Shown here: positions 1-5,660 of the stretch, piece by piece | Layout: each line of letters opens with the position of its first letter | How positions within the stretch are numbered: the first letter of the stretch is position 1 | Source: UBA7236 sp964638865 | GTDB taxonomy: Bacteria; Bacteroidota; Bacteroidia; Chitinophagales; BACL12 | DNA: 5,660 nt | Assembly: GCA_964638865.1 (NCBI GenBank) | Contig: CAZXBG010000195.1 | Span: forward strand, 1 to 5,660 | Direction: 5' to 3' | Translations under genes and position numbers: made by a program | Notes under the pieces: model-generated | The model's database searches: none | What the model was told of the DNA's origin: nothing | What the model saw: only the letters and a program-made list of their open reading frames with translations

Positions 1-20
1 ACTGTCCATAAGGCCAAACC

Positions 21-1364
21 TTATCCAACATTAAACAACAGACAGGCAATCTCTTCCAGATATTCCGTTTCCCATTTTGTTTTGATGTCAGGCATGTTTA
101 AAACGCTGTCGAGTAGTGCATTCTGGCGTTTGTATTCTTTTAGGGCATTGCTGTAGGGCATATTGCTAAAGGAGACCATGGAATAAACAGGCAAGAATTT
201 GGTAGGATATTTTTCATTCACTTTTGCCGCAATTTTTTTCTTGAATTGAAAGTCAGGATCGGCAACGAGGTCGCGCATTTCGATAAAATTCAATTTTGCA
301 AGATCGGCAATAGCGTCGCTGTTTGGTTTTCTGGATGTTTGAAAAGCGGGTAATATTTTACTCCAGTCGTGATTAAATTCATCAATAAGTGAATCCAATA
401 CGGAGCAATCCTCAAAACCACAATTCATTCCCTGGCCATAAAACGGAATTATTGCATGGGCAGCATCACCAATCAACAATGTTTTTCCGTTTACCCACGG
501 GAAACATTTCACGGTCATTAAGGAACCGGTGGGGTTTTGAAAATAATCCTGTTTATAGGTAGGCATCAGAGGAATTACGTCAGGAAAATACGTCTCAAAA
601 AAGTGCTGGAGATCAACCTCCGACTTTATAGAATCGAAGGATAATTCGCCTTTGGAGTGAAAAAACAATGTGCAAGTAAAACTTCCATCAAGATTGGGCA
701 AAGCGATGAGCATAAAATTTTTTCTTGGCCAAATATGCAGGGCATCTCTATCTATTAGCCAGCTGTTTCCCGGTCCTGCCGGTATTGTAAGTTCTTTGTA
801 ACCATGATCTTCATAAACTTGTTCGTAGTTGAATTTGTCGGTTTTTATCATGGTGTAACGCGCCAGACTAAAAGCTCCATCGGCACTAATTAGCAGGTCG
901 GGTTGCAGTTTATAGGTAGATCCGGTTTCCGCATCTTCCATTGCAGCATAGGTTCCCGCAAGGTCAGTTTCTACTATTCTTTGGTTAAAATGAAAGGAAA
1001 TGCCGCTTTTTTCGGCTGCGTTAACCAGTGAAATGTTTAAATCGCCTCTGGAAACAGAGTTTATAGCTTCTCCGGGCTTACCATATGCCTGAAATGCTAA
1101 ACCGCCATCAACGGCATGTATCATTCTGCCGGGCATGGGAATGGCCATTTTTCGAATTTCTTCCTCCATTTTTACACCTGCCAAACCTTTCCAACCTCGT
1201 TCGCTAATTGCGAGGTTGATAGAACGGCCTCCTGCGGCACCTGTGAGCCTCAGGTCTGGTCTGCGTTCATACACAGCAACATCATACCCTTTTCTTTTGA
1301 GATACATGCTCAGAAGCGACCCCACTAAACCTGCGCCCATTATTGCAATTGTTTTTACTTGCAT
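21..1364 (-). CDS. kmo: Kynurenine 3-monooxygenase (FAD-dependent, EC 1.14.13.9)
   Basis: This cytoplasmic flavoprotein uses NADPH and O2 to hydroxylate L-kynurenine to 3-hydroxykynurenine, in tryptophan catabolism and the eukaryote-like route to quinolinate and NAD. Seen in the 447 residues: an N-terminal Rossmann FAD motif GAGLVG (10-15), then E33-R-R-P-D-L-R39 and G46-R-S-I-N-L (family signature GRSINLA.S.RG); the second FAD motif ADG (161-163) followed by SLAR; and the third, GDAAHA (299-304) with PFYGQGMNCGFEDC (307-320). By recalled alignment with human KMO, the substrate-binding residues appear intact with matching spacing: R80, Y94, N359, E362 and Y394 (human R85, Y99, N363, E366, Y398). 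The protein ends soon after the core and lacks the hydrophobic membrane-anchor tail of the mitochondrial enzyme, as expected for a bacterial form. The ATG at 1364 is the only sensible start, five residues before the first beta-strand; no Shine-Dalgarno is visible, which is usual in Bacteroidota. The gene is intact, looks somewhat GC-richer than the neighbouring large ORF, and diverges from it. Only 20 bases follow its stop, so its downstream partner is not visible. Confidence 0.96.
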   Translation of the reverse strand: MQVKTIAIMGAGLVGSLLSMYLKRKGYDVAVYERRPDLRLTGAAGGRSINLAISERGWKGLAGVKMEEEIRKMAIPMPGRMIHAVDGGLAFQAYGKPGEAINSVSRGDLNISLVNAAEKSGISFHFNQRIVETDLAGTYAAMEDAETGSTYKLQPDLLISADGAFSLARYTMIKTDKFNYEQVYEDHGYKELTIPAGPGNSWLIDRDALHIWPRKNFMLIALPNLDGSFTCTLFFHSKGELSFDSIKSEVDLQHFFETYFPDVIPLMPTYKQDYFQNPTGSLMTVKCFPWVNGKTLLIGDAAHAIIPFYGQGMNCGFEDCSVLDSLIDEFNHDWSKILPAFQTSRKPNSDAIADLAKLNFIEMRDLVADPDFQFKKKIAAKVNEKYPTKFLPVYSMVSFSNMPYSNALKEYKRQNALLDSVLNMPDIKTKWETEYLEEIACLLFNVG

Positions 1365-1368
1365 TTCA

Positions 1369-1400
1369 TTTGTTTAGTAATGGCTACAAAAATAACTTTT
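1369..1400 (+). promoter_or_regulatory. Candidate upstream promoter (P1) for the secreted-protein gene
   Basis: TTTG at 1369-1372 is followed after 20 bp by TAACTTTT at 1393-1400. The latter matches TAnnTTTG except in the last base, and the spacing fits the Bacteroidota -33/-7 arrangement. The predicted transcript would start near 1406 and include the AAAAGGAG stretch and all three candidate start codons. The -7 element overlaps the candidate kmo -7 element on the other strand by two bases. Support is by consensus only; chance matches are likely in such AT-rich DNA. Confidence 0.25.
1387..1394 (-). promoter_or_regulatory. Candidate -7 element for kmo
   Basis: On the minus strand this reads TATTTTTG, an exact fit to the Bacteroidota -7 consensus TAnnTTTG. 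It lies 22 bases before the kmo ATG, giving a predicted 5' leader of roughly 15-18 nt. No clear TTG is found about 19-21 bp further upstream, so only half of the promoter is supported. In DNA this AT-rich such a match can occur by chance. Confidence 0.35.
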
Positions 1401-1451
1401 ATTGATGTTTAAATACTTAATCAGAAAAGGAGCCGCTAAATTTTGGCAAGA

Positions 1452-1482
1452 TTGTTTTTCATGTTTTTTATTTATACCTTTA
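1452..1482 (+). promoter_or_regulatory. Candidate proximal promoter (P2) for the secreted-protein gene
   Basis: TTG at 1452-1454 is followed after 20 bp by TACCTTTA at 1475-1482, which fits TAnnTTTG except for the final base. Transcription would begin near 1488, giving a leader of about 27 nt to the ATG at 1515. If this promoter is the real one, the upstream in-frame TTG (1443) and ATG (1461) lie outside the transcript, supporting the start chosen here. Evidence is consensus matching only. Confidence 0.3.
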
Positions 1483-1514
1483 TTATCAATATTTATTATA
1501 CAAATAATATAGCT

Positions 1515-1607
1515 ATGAGCACTTCAATCAAATTTACCCCCCCCCTTAAATTGACATTTCTTTTAATTAACATCGGATTTAATTTAATTACCTCAGTATT
1601 ACCTGCA
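1515..1607 (+). other. Sec signal peptide of the large secreted protein
   Basis: Residues 1-31 have a lysine-bearing N-region (K6, K12), a hydrophobic core (LTFLLINIGFNLI) and a C-region ending LPA before Q32. Ending just before a glutamine is very common in Bacteroidota exported proteins. The C9 tract encodes the end of T8, P9, P10 and the start of L11, in the N-region where proline is unusual. Signal peptidase I cleavage after A31 is a prediction. Confidence 0.8.
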
Positions 1608-4600
1608 CAGGTAATTACCGGACCCGGTATGCATTGGTCAAAAGATCATTGGCTGGGTATGGAAACAGAACCGCAAAGTGAATCAGGTGAGGATTGGTAT
1701 TATGATTTTATTCCTTATATGGAAGACGAAACCTTGGATGGATATGCAGGTTTTGGATTCCGCTCTTACGTAAATGATAATGGGGATTTTGAATGTTTTA
1801 ATTGTGGTGTTGGAGTTATAAGCCCTGAGCATTTGGAGAGATACGGCTATGAAGTCGGTTGCAATTACCCTAAAATTGCAGAAATGGACAAACTTGGTAA
1901 CATAGAATGGTATGAAGTATACCCTAAGGGTTTCGGAGCATTTAGAGCAGGCATACAATTAAAAGATGAATCCGGCTATGTGGGCGTTGGATATTTAAAA
2001 TTTGAAGGTGGTAACCAAATTCCTTATAACCCCGGAATAATAGGAGAAGGTAATGAACTTTCTTTATTGGATTGCGACCCTGATCCTGTTTCTACTTATA
2101 ATTTATTATATATAGTAAGAACCGATGAGGAAGGGGAAGTGCAAGCTGAGGCAGTTTATGGGTGGGAAACTGGTGGCAATGCAAATACAGCCGCTTCTCA
2201 AGCTTATGGCATTATACAAGTTTCCGACGATGATAATTTAGTTATAATTGGATACGCTTTTGAAGGTGGATTACGAAAAGGCTATCTGATGAAAATTGAT
2301 AAGGATGATTTAAGTGTTATCTGGAGAAAAACGATAATAGATGCCGGACCTTATAGTTCTATAGCGACAGCTCTCGTTGAATATGAAGATTATTATTATG
2401 TAGCCGGAACAAAAAATTATGCTACTGGAATACCCGGGCATGGAAAAATAAATATAGTAAAATTTGAACCCGATGGTGATTTTGATGAAAATTTCGAAAT
2501 TAATTATGCTACAACAGGTGATACTGATATTGATGAACATTTTGAAGATTGCACTGAAACTCCATTAGCCATCTCCACGTGTGTAGCATATAAAATGGTT
2601 ATTAATGACGGAGATTTATTGGTTGCGTCGGAAATTAAAAGAACAGATGATGTTCAGGGAACTAAAGCAGAAGCACTTGGGAAAGTTTATAGAATTAATT
2701 TGACAGGATCTATGTCATGGGAAAATACGGTATCAGTGGTGGAATCCCCTACTGACAAACTTGTAACTTTCGATCTTAAAGTGGGTATTACAAATACTTA
2801 TGATGGTGGTTATGCTATAACTTCTTCAAAACATATTTCCGATTTATATGTTGAATGCGATGATTCTGAAAATCTGACGTATTATCCCGGCACTACGGAA
2901 AGTTTTTCTTACGAATGGACCCGAGTGTGGAATGCAGATGCGTATATCGCAAAATTTTCGTCAAGCGACGTAATGGAATGGAATGCCACCTATCCAATAA
3001 CTGATGGTTATGGAACCTATTTTCCCGATGATATAAAACAAATGGAATGCGTATATCAAATTGTGGAAGCACCCGACCATGGTTTAATAGTTGCCGGTAA
3101 TAATTCAAAAAACTTCGACGATGATTTGGTTATTAAAACTTACAACGATTGTAACAGATATGTATCTTACAATACCGGTGCAGGCGATATAAATGTTACC
3201 GGCACAAATACAATAAGCTCAAATACTACTTGGAATGCCAATAAAAAGGTGCGTGGCATTATTGAAATTATGGACGATGCAACTTTAACAATAACGAGTG
3301 AAGCCATAATACAATTTGCTGATTCAAAAGCAGATAATATCCCAACCTATATACTCGTTAAAAGAGGCGGCAGACTGGTAATAGAAGATGAAGCAATATT
3401 AACAGGTAATGCCGAATGTGGTACTATGTGGGAGGGCATTTATGTTGAAGGCACCTATGGCACAAACCACCCTACACCCGCTTCGCTAATTTATAATAGT
3501 TATTATGTATCTGATGACAAACATGGTATTGTTTTAATTTCTGATGGTGCAACAATAGAAAATGCCAGACAGGGTGTTACACTGGGCTTTTCGCCGGCGT
3601 CGGAAGATTATCCGGATTATAACGGCGGGATATTAATTGCTAACGATGCAAATTTTATAAATAACAGTATTGATGTTTTTTTCTGGCCTTTCAATAAATC
3701 GAATGTAAGTTTTATGCGTAATTGTAATTTTAGTACAAATGCAATATTAACTGATGAAATAGAAAAGCCCATTGCACACATTGAAATGATACAAGTTAAA
3801 GGTGTAAGCATGCGTGGAAATACATTTGAAAACTTAGTAAGTTCTACACTCTATAATGGAACCGATAGAGGAATGGGCATTTATAGTTTAAATTCCACTT
3901 TTTATGCAAACGACAATGCCAATGCATTTGGAACAACCGGAAGCACAAGCAGCGATCCCAATTATTTTAATGATTTATACGTTGGCGTTTATGGTGCACA
4001 ATACACAACCCTTTCTACAAATATTGTTGTAGATGGCAATGTTTTTAATGATAATGGTAAAGGTGTCTATTTAGGCGGTACTGCACTTGCAGAGGTAAAT
4101 AGAAATACTTTTAATTTACCGGAAAGAAGCACCTATGGATTATACATTGATGCTTCTACCGGTTATGGCGTTGAAGAAAATATATTTACAGGTTCAGGAG
4201 CCGATCATCCACATAGCCAAGCCGGTTTGGTTATTAACGCAAGTGGCACAGCTTCCAATATGTTTTATAGAAATACATTTAATGATTTAAAATATGCAAG
4301 TAGAATACAAGGCAATAACGGCAATACCACCTCCGGCCTTGTGGTTAAGTGTAATACGTATGAAGATAATAAATTCGATATTTCTTTAATATCCGGAAGT
4401 ACAACTGCCACCATGAACCAAAATCAAGGAACCTGCGGTGGAACAACTACACCGGCAAATAATTTATTTACCGACCCTACCTTTACCGATCTCGATAATC
4501 AAATTAAAACATCAAGCGATATAAATACCGGAAATTATTATAAATATACTTTTCATGAAGATTTGTTTCAGTTGTTTACACCTTTTGCAGCTCCTGCAAT

Positions 4601-5549
4601 TTATTCTAATTCAATTGACCCTAAGCCAGATGGAGATGTAGAAGAAACTGGATGTTATACATTTTCCTTTAACATTGAAGATAGGGAAACTGTGTATTGC
4701 CCCACTAATTTTACTTCGGGCGGAAGTGGGGAAAGAATGGCCGCTCCCGGTAAAATTAAACCCGGCAGAGGCAATACTATGGCCCAACCTTTTAATAAGT
4801 ATCTAAATGCAAAAACCTTAGGTGAGGATTATACCACTTTTATAAGTGATATTCAATTTAATATGTTAGCGAGTTATTACATGCAACAACATGATATGGA
4901 TAGCCTTGCCAGTATTGTAGATGTGAATTCCGGTATTTTGGCGCAGAGTATAAAAGTGCAATTAGCACTAGATGAAGCACAATTTGAAACAGCGAGCACC
5001 TTAGTAAATAATATAGCTGAATCTGAAACCCTTTTAGATGAAGAATACAGTATTGATTTGCAAAATATAGCTATTAATTTAACACAAGATACTCTTACCT
5101 GGCTGCAATTAAATCAGGAGCAGATGGATCAAATCAATACACTCGCATTAAAACAAACCAAAGAAGGAATACAGGCAAAATTAATTTTGGAACTATTAAC
5201 GGGTGTAAATTATGAAGAGCCGATAAATCCGTTAAATGAGGAGTTTACTGAGGAAGAATTAAGGGATATCAAAAAGATATTTCCTGTACCGGAATTAAAT
5301 ACGATTACCATTTATCCTCATCCCGTAGGCAATAGCAGTATTGTAGAAATAAATTTAGAATATATACAACCAAACACCCGTTTTATTATAACCGACATGC
5401 AAGGAAGGTATATCAATTCATTTCCGCTTAGGGAAAATAATAATTATATTAAACTCAACAATAGCATGTTGAAATCCGGCGTGTATATTGGTTATGTTTC
5501 CTGCACTTCATGTCCGGCCTTAAGTAAACAAATAGTTGTAGTAAATTAA
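1515..5549 (+). CDS. Large T9SS-secreted protein: propeller-like repeats, beta-helix and sorting domain
   Basis: The protein has 1344 residues from the ATG at 1515. Order seen: signal peptide (1-31, cleavage likely LPA|QV); seven propeller-like repeats (about 77-546); right-handed beta-helix with many N-x-F turns (about 559-974); a poorly defined linker with scattered cysteines (975-1091); an alpha-helical segment (about 1092-1241); and a T9SS type A sorting domain (about 1264-1344) with IYPHPVGNSS and SGVYIGYV. In known T9SS cargo this tail directs passage through the outer membrane and is removed, with the body released or anchored to the surface. No catalytic motif is recognisable; an adhesin or carbohydrate-binding role is possible but is inference. 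The open frame extends upstream to TTG 1443 and ATG 1461. ATG 1515 is preferred because it gives a standard signal peptide (K6 and K12, then a hydrophobic core), whereas the longer forms add a second hydrophobic stretch. A C9 tract lies in codons 8-11. The next gene starts 8 bases after the stop, suggesting one transcript. Confidence 0.9.
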   Translation: MSTSIKFTPPLKLTFLLINIGFNLITSVLPAQVITGPGMHWSKDHWLGMETEPQSESGEDWYYDFIPYMEDETLDGYAGFGFRSYVNDNGDFECFNCGVGVISPEHLERYGYEVGCNYPKIAEMDKLGNIEWYEVYPKGFGAFRAGIQLKDESGYVGVGYLKFEGGNQIPYNPGIIGEGNELSLLDCDPDPVSTYNLLYIVRTDEEGEVQAEAVYGWETGGNANTAASQAYGIIQVSDDDNLVIIGYAFEGGLRKGYLMKIDKDDLSVIWRKTIIDAGPYSSIATALVEYEDYYYVAGTKNYATGIPGHGKINIVKFEPDGDFDENFEINYATTGDTDIDEHFEDCTETPLAISTCVAYKMVINDGDLLVASEIKRTDDVQGTKAEALGKVYRINLTGSMSWENTVSVVESPTDKLVTFDLKVGITNTYDGGYAITSSKHISDLYVECDDSENLTYYPGTTESFSYEWTRVWNADAYIAKFSSSDVMEWNATYPITDGYGTYFPDDIKQMECVYQIVEAPDHGLIVAGNNSKNFDDDLVIKTYNDCNRYVSYNTGAGDINVTGTNTISSNTTWNANKKVRGIIEIMDDATLTITSEAIIQFADSKADNIPTYILVKRGGRLVIEDEAILTGNAECGTMWEGIYVEGTYGTNHPTPASLIYNSYYVSDDKHGIVLISDGATIENARQGVTLGFSPASEDYPDYNGGILIANDANFINNSIDVFFWPFNKSNVSFMRNCNFSTNAILTDEIEKPIAHIEMIQVKGVSMRGNTFENLVSSTLYNGTDRGMGIYSLNSTFYANDNANAFGTTGSTSSDPNYFNDLYVGVYGAQYTTLSTNIVVDGNVFNDNGKGVYLGGTALAEVNRNTFNLPERSTYGLYIDASTGYGVEENIFTGSGADHPHSQAGLVINASGTASNMFYRNTFNDLKYASRIQGNNGNTTSGLVVKCNTYEDNKFDISLISGSTTATMNQNQGTCGGTTTPANNLFTDPTFTDLDNQIKTSSDINTGNYYKYTFHEDLFQLFTPFAAPAIYSNSIDPKPDGDVEETGCYTFSFNIEDRETVYCPTNFTSGGSGERMAAPGKIKPGRGNTMAQPFNKYLNAKTLGEDYTTFISDIQFNMLASYYMQQHDMDSLASIVDVNSGILAQSIKVQLALDEAQFETASTLVNNIAESETLLDEEYSIDLQNIAINLTQDTLTWLQLNQEQMDQINTLALKQTKEGIQAKLILELLTGVNYEEPINPLNEEFTEEELRDIKKIFPVPELNTITIYPHPVGNSSIVEINLEYIQPNTRFIITDMQGRYINSFPLRENNNYIKLNNSMLKSGVYIGYVSCTSCPALSKQIVVVN
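1537..1545 (+). repeat. Homopolymeric C9 tract in the signal-peptide coding region
   Basis: Nine consecutive C residues lie 22 bases downstream of the A of ATG 1515, in very AT-rich surroundings. In the given frame they read ACC CCC CCC CTT AAA TTG. With ten C the frame reads CCT TAA, and with eight it reads TTA AAT TGA, so either single-base slip ends translation within about four codons. This holds whichever in-frame upstream start is used. Tracts of this length and position are typical slipped-strand phase-variation sites in other bacteria. Variation itself, or a base-calling length error, cannot be judged from one sequence. Confidence 0.9.
1743..3152 (+). other. Seven-repeat beta-propeller-like region
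   Basis: Residues about 77-546 contain seven copies of a paired-strand pattern: a strand with a G-rich turn, then a strand of the type Y-h-x-K-h-D-x-x-G-x-h-x-W. The second strands fall near residues 115-137 (IAEMDKLGNIEWYEVYP), 195-217 (YIVRTDEEGEV), 255-274 (YLMKIDKDDLSVIWRKT), 310-331 (INIVKFEPDGDF), 388-408 (VYRINLTGSMSWENT), 474-494 (YIAKFSSSDVMEWNATYP) and 535-546 (DDLVIKTYND). The preceding strands include NLVIIGYAF, YYYVAGTKNY, DGGYAITSS and HGLIVAGNNS. This pattern is known from repeat propellers in secreted Bacteroidota proteins. Seven repeats suggest one seven-bladed propeller, which is inference. The region is rich in Asp and Glu. Confidence 0.65.
3189..4436 (+). other. Right-handed parallel beta-helix region (PbH1-like repeats)
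   Basis: Residues about 559-974 show the short-strand, asparagine-rich turns of pectate-lyase-like beta-helices. Clear rungs include GGILIANDANFINNS (from 704), VSFMRNCNFSTN (from 731), GVSMRGNTFENL (from 763), IVVDGNVFNDNGKGVYLGG (837-855), AEVNRNTF (859-866), GLYIDASTGYGVEENIF (875-891), GLVINASGTASNMFYRNTF (904-922) and GLVVKCNTYEDNKFDISL (941-958). An entry portion at 559-640 (ATLTITSEAIIQFAD, GGRLVIEDEAILTG) looks like the capping and first rungs. Family members bind or cleave polysaccharides or act as adhesins. I see no conserved catalytic triad that would allow an enzymatic call. Confidence 0.8.
4788..5237 (+). other. Alpha-helical, possibly TPR-like segment before the sorting domain
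   Basis: Residues about 1092-1241 change character from beta-rich to helical: leucine-, alanine-, glutamine- and glutamate-rich stretches such as FNMLASYYMQQHDMDSLASI, IKVQLALDEAQFETASTLVN, LTWLQLNQEQMDQINTLALK and IQAKLILELLTG. The spacing of small and large hydrophobic residues suggests paired helices, as in TPR-like folds, but no strict TPR signature is present. Position suggests a stalk or spacer between the beta-helix and the sorting domain. The function is unknown. Confidence 0.5.
5304..5546 (+). other. T9SS type A C-terminal sorting domain (Por secretion tail)
   Basis: Residues about 1264-1344 match the family pattern: ITIYPHPVGNSSIVEINL (family YPNP...), then FIITDMQGRYINSF (family hhDhxGrhh), then MLKSGVYIGYV (family LxxGhYhhxh) and the end KQIVVVN (family KhhhxK or N). 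The length of about 80 residues and the extreme C-terminal position are as expected. In known systems this domain is recognised by the T9SS translocon and removed by the PorU sortase. A CTSC pair sits in the last beta-hairpin. Confidence 0.93.
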
Positions 5550-5557
5550 TAGCAATC

Positions 5558-5660
5558 ATGCGTCTTTTATTTTTATTCTTATTGAGTTTGTGTCTCACCA
5601 AAGCTGTTCAGGCACAAACTACTTTTTCTAAACTGTATTGGAATTATCCTGCCACAACTT
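5558..5660 (+). CDS. N-terminus of a second exported protein (partial, runs off the window)
   Basis: Thirty-four codons plus one base are present from ATG 5558 to the window end, too few for the function to be recognised. They encode a typical signal peptide: R2, a strongly hydrophobic core (LLFLFLLSLCL), then TKAVQA before Q20, with likely cleavage at VQA|QTT. The mature start reads TTFSKLYWNYPATT. The gene begins 8 bases after the stop of the large T9SS cargo gene, with no room for a terminator, so co-transcription is likely. No Shine-Dalgarno is evident. Such tandem placement often holds a related T9SS cargo protein, but paralogy is only a guess here. Confidence 0.75.
   Translation, partial: MRLLFLFLLSLCLTKAVQAQTTFSKLYWNYPATT

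Larger units (their letters stand above)
1365..1514. other. Divergent intergenic region between kmo and the secreted-protein gene
   Basis: These 150 bases separate two divergently transcribed genes and are very AT-rich. They contain the candidate promoter elements listed separately, plus an AAAAGGAG stretch at 1425-1432, which resembles a Shine-Dalgarno sequence and lies ten bases before an in-frame TTG at 1443. I see no convincing inverted repeat, operator, riboswitch or small RNA here. If the large gene starts at an alternative TTG (1443) or ATG (1461), the true non-coding spacer shrinks to 78 or 96 bases. Confidence 0.7.

Noticed and set aside
1..20. A possible terminator or end of a neighbouring gene downstream of kmo
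   Set aside because: Only twenty bases are present. They show no hairpin followed by a T run and are too short to support a coding call.
233..239. T7 run (A7 on the coding strand) in kmo as a second phase-variation tract
   Set aside because: A/T runs of seven are common in this AT-rich DNA, and the run lies in a conserved metabolic gene far from its start. It does not stand out as the C9 tract does.
1355..1369. A tiny minus-strand frame ATG AAA TGC AAG TAA overlapping the kmo start
   Set aside because: It could be read as a four-codon leader peptide, but the ATG five bases upstream of the kmo start is easily a chance product of the AT-rich leader. Nothing else supports attenuation.
1116..1377. 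Two plus-strand open frames of 70-80 codons opposite the 5' end of kmo
   Set aside because: They lie antisense to strongly conserved kmo codons, lack recognisable domains, and are explained as shadow frames.
1443..1514. N-terminal extension of the large protein from TTG 1443 or ATG 1461
   Set aside because: The extension adds a hydrophobic stretch before an already complete signal peptide, and a promoter-like sequence lies inside it. It is kept as an alternative but not used as the annotated start.
1683..3811. Minus-strand open frames of 64-91 codons opposite the large secreted-protein gene
   Set aside because: They are antisense to a continuous, domain-bearing coding frame. Their isoleucine-, phenylalanine- and tyrosine-rich translations are typical of the complement of AT-rich coding DNA.
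3189..4436. Polysaccharide lyase or glycoside hydrolase call for the beta-helix region
   Set aside because: The fold pattern is clear, but I could not identify a conserved catalytic set of residues, so an enzymatic function would be invented.

Overview
The window looks like chromosome from an aerobic member of the Bacteroidota (for example Chitinophagales, Saprospirales or Flavobacteriales; I cannot place it more finely). Three signs point there: a type IX secretion system (T9SS) C-terminal sorting domain on the large protein, AT-rich DNA with starts that mostly lack a Shine-Dalgarno sequence, and promoter-like sequences of the Bacteroidota kind (TTG, about 20 bp, TAnnTTTG). The kynurenine 3-monooxygenase gene implies an oxygen-using host.

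Layout: (1) Bases 21-1364, minus strand, hold a complete kynurenine 3-monooxygenase gene (kmo), a cytoplasmic FAD enzyme of tryptophan breakdown and de novo NAD synthesis. (2) Bases 1365-1514 are a short divergent intergenic region with candidate promoters for both directions. (3) Bases 1515-5549, plus strand, encode a secreted protein of 1344 residues. It has a signal peptide, seven propeller-like repeats, a right-handed beta-helix, an alpha-helical segment and a T9SS type A sorting domain. (4) Eight bases later, at 5558, a second exported protein begins and runs off the window.

The most notable signal is a run of nine C residues (1537-1545) in codons 8-11 of the large secreted protein, inside the signal-peptide coding region. 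The bases just after it (CTTAAATTGA) put a stop codon in both other frames within a few codons. Gain or loss of one C would therefore abolish the protein, while changes by three would not. This is the arrangement expected of a slipped-strand phase-variation switch on a surface or secreted protein. Whether the tract really varies cannot be seen from one sequence.

kmo and the secreted-protein pair are divergent and have no evident functional link. The two secreted-protein genes probably share a transcript. No RNA genes, mobile elements or CRISPR arrays were seen.
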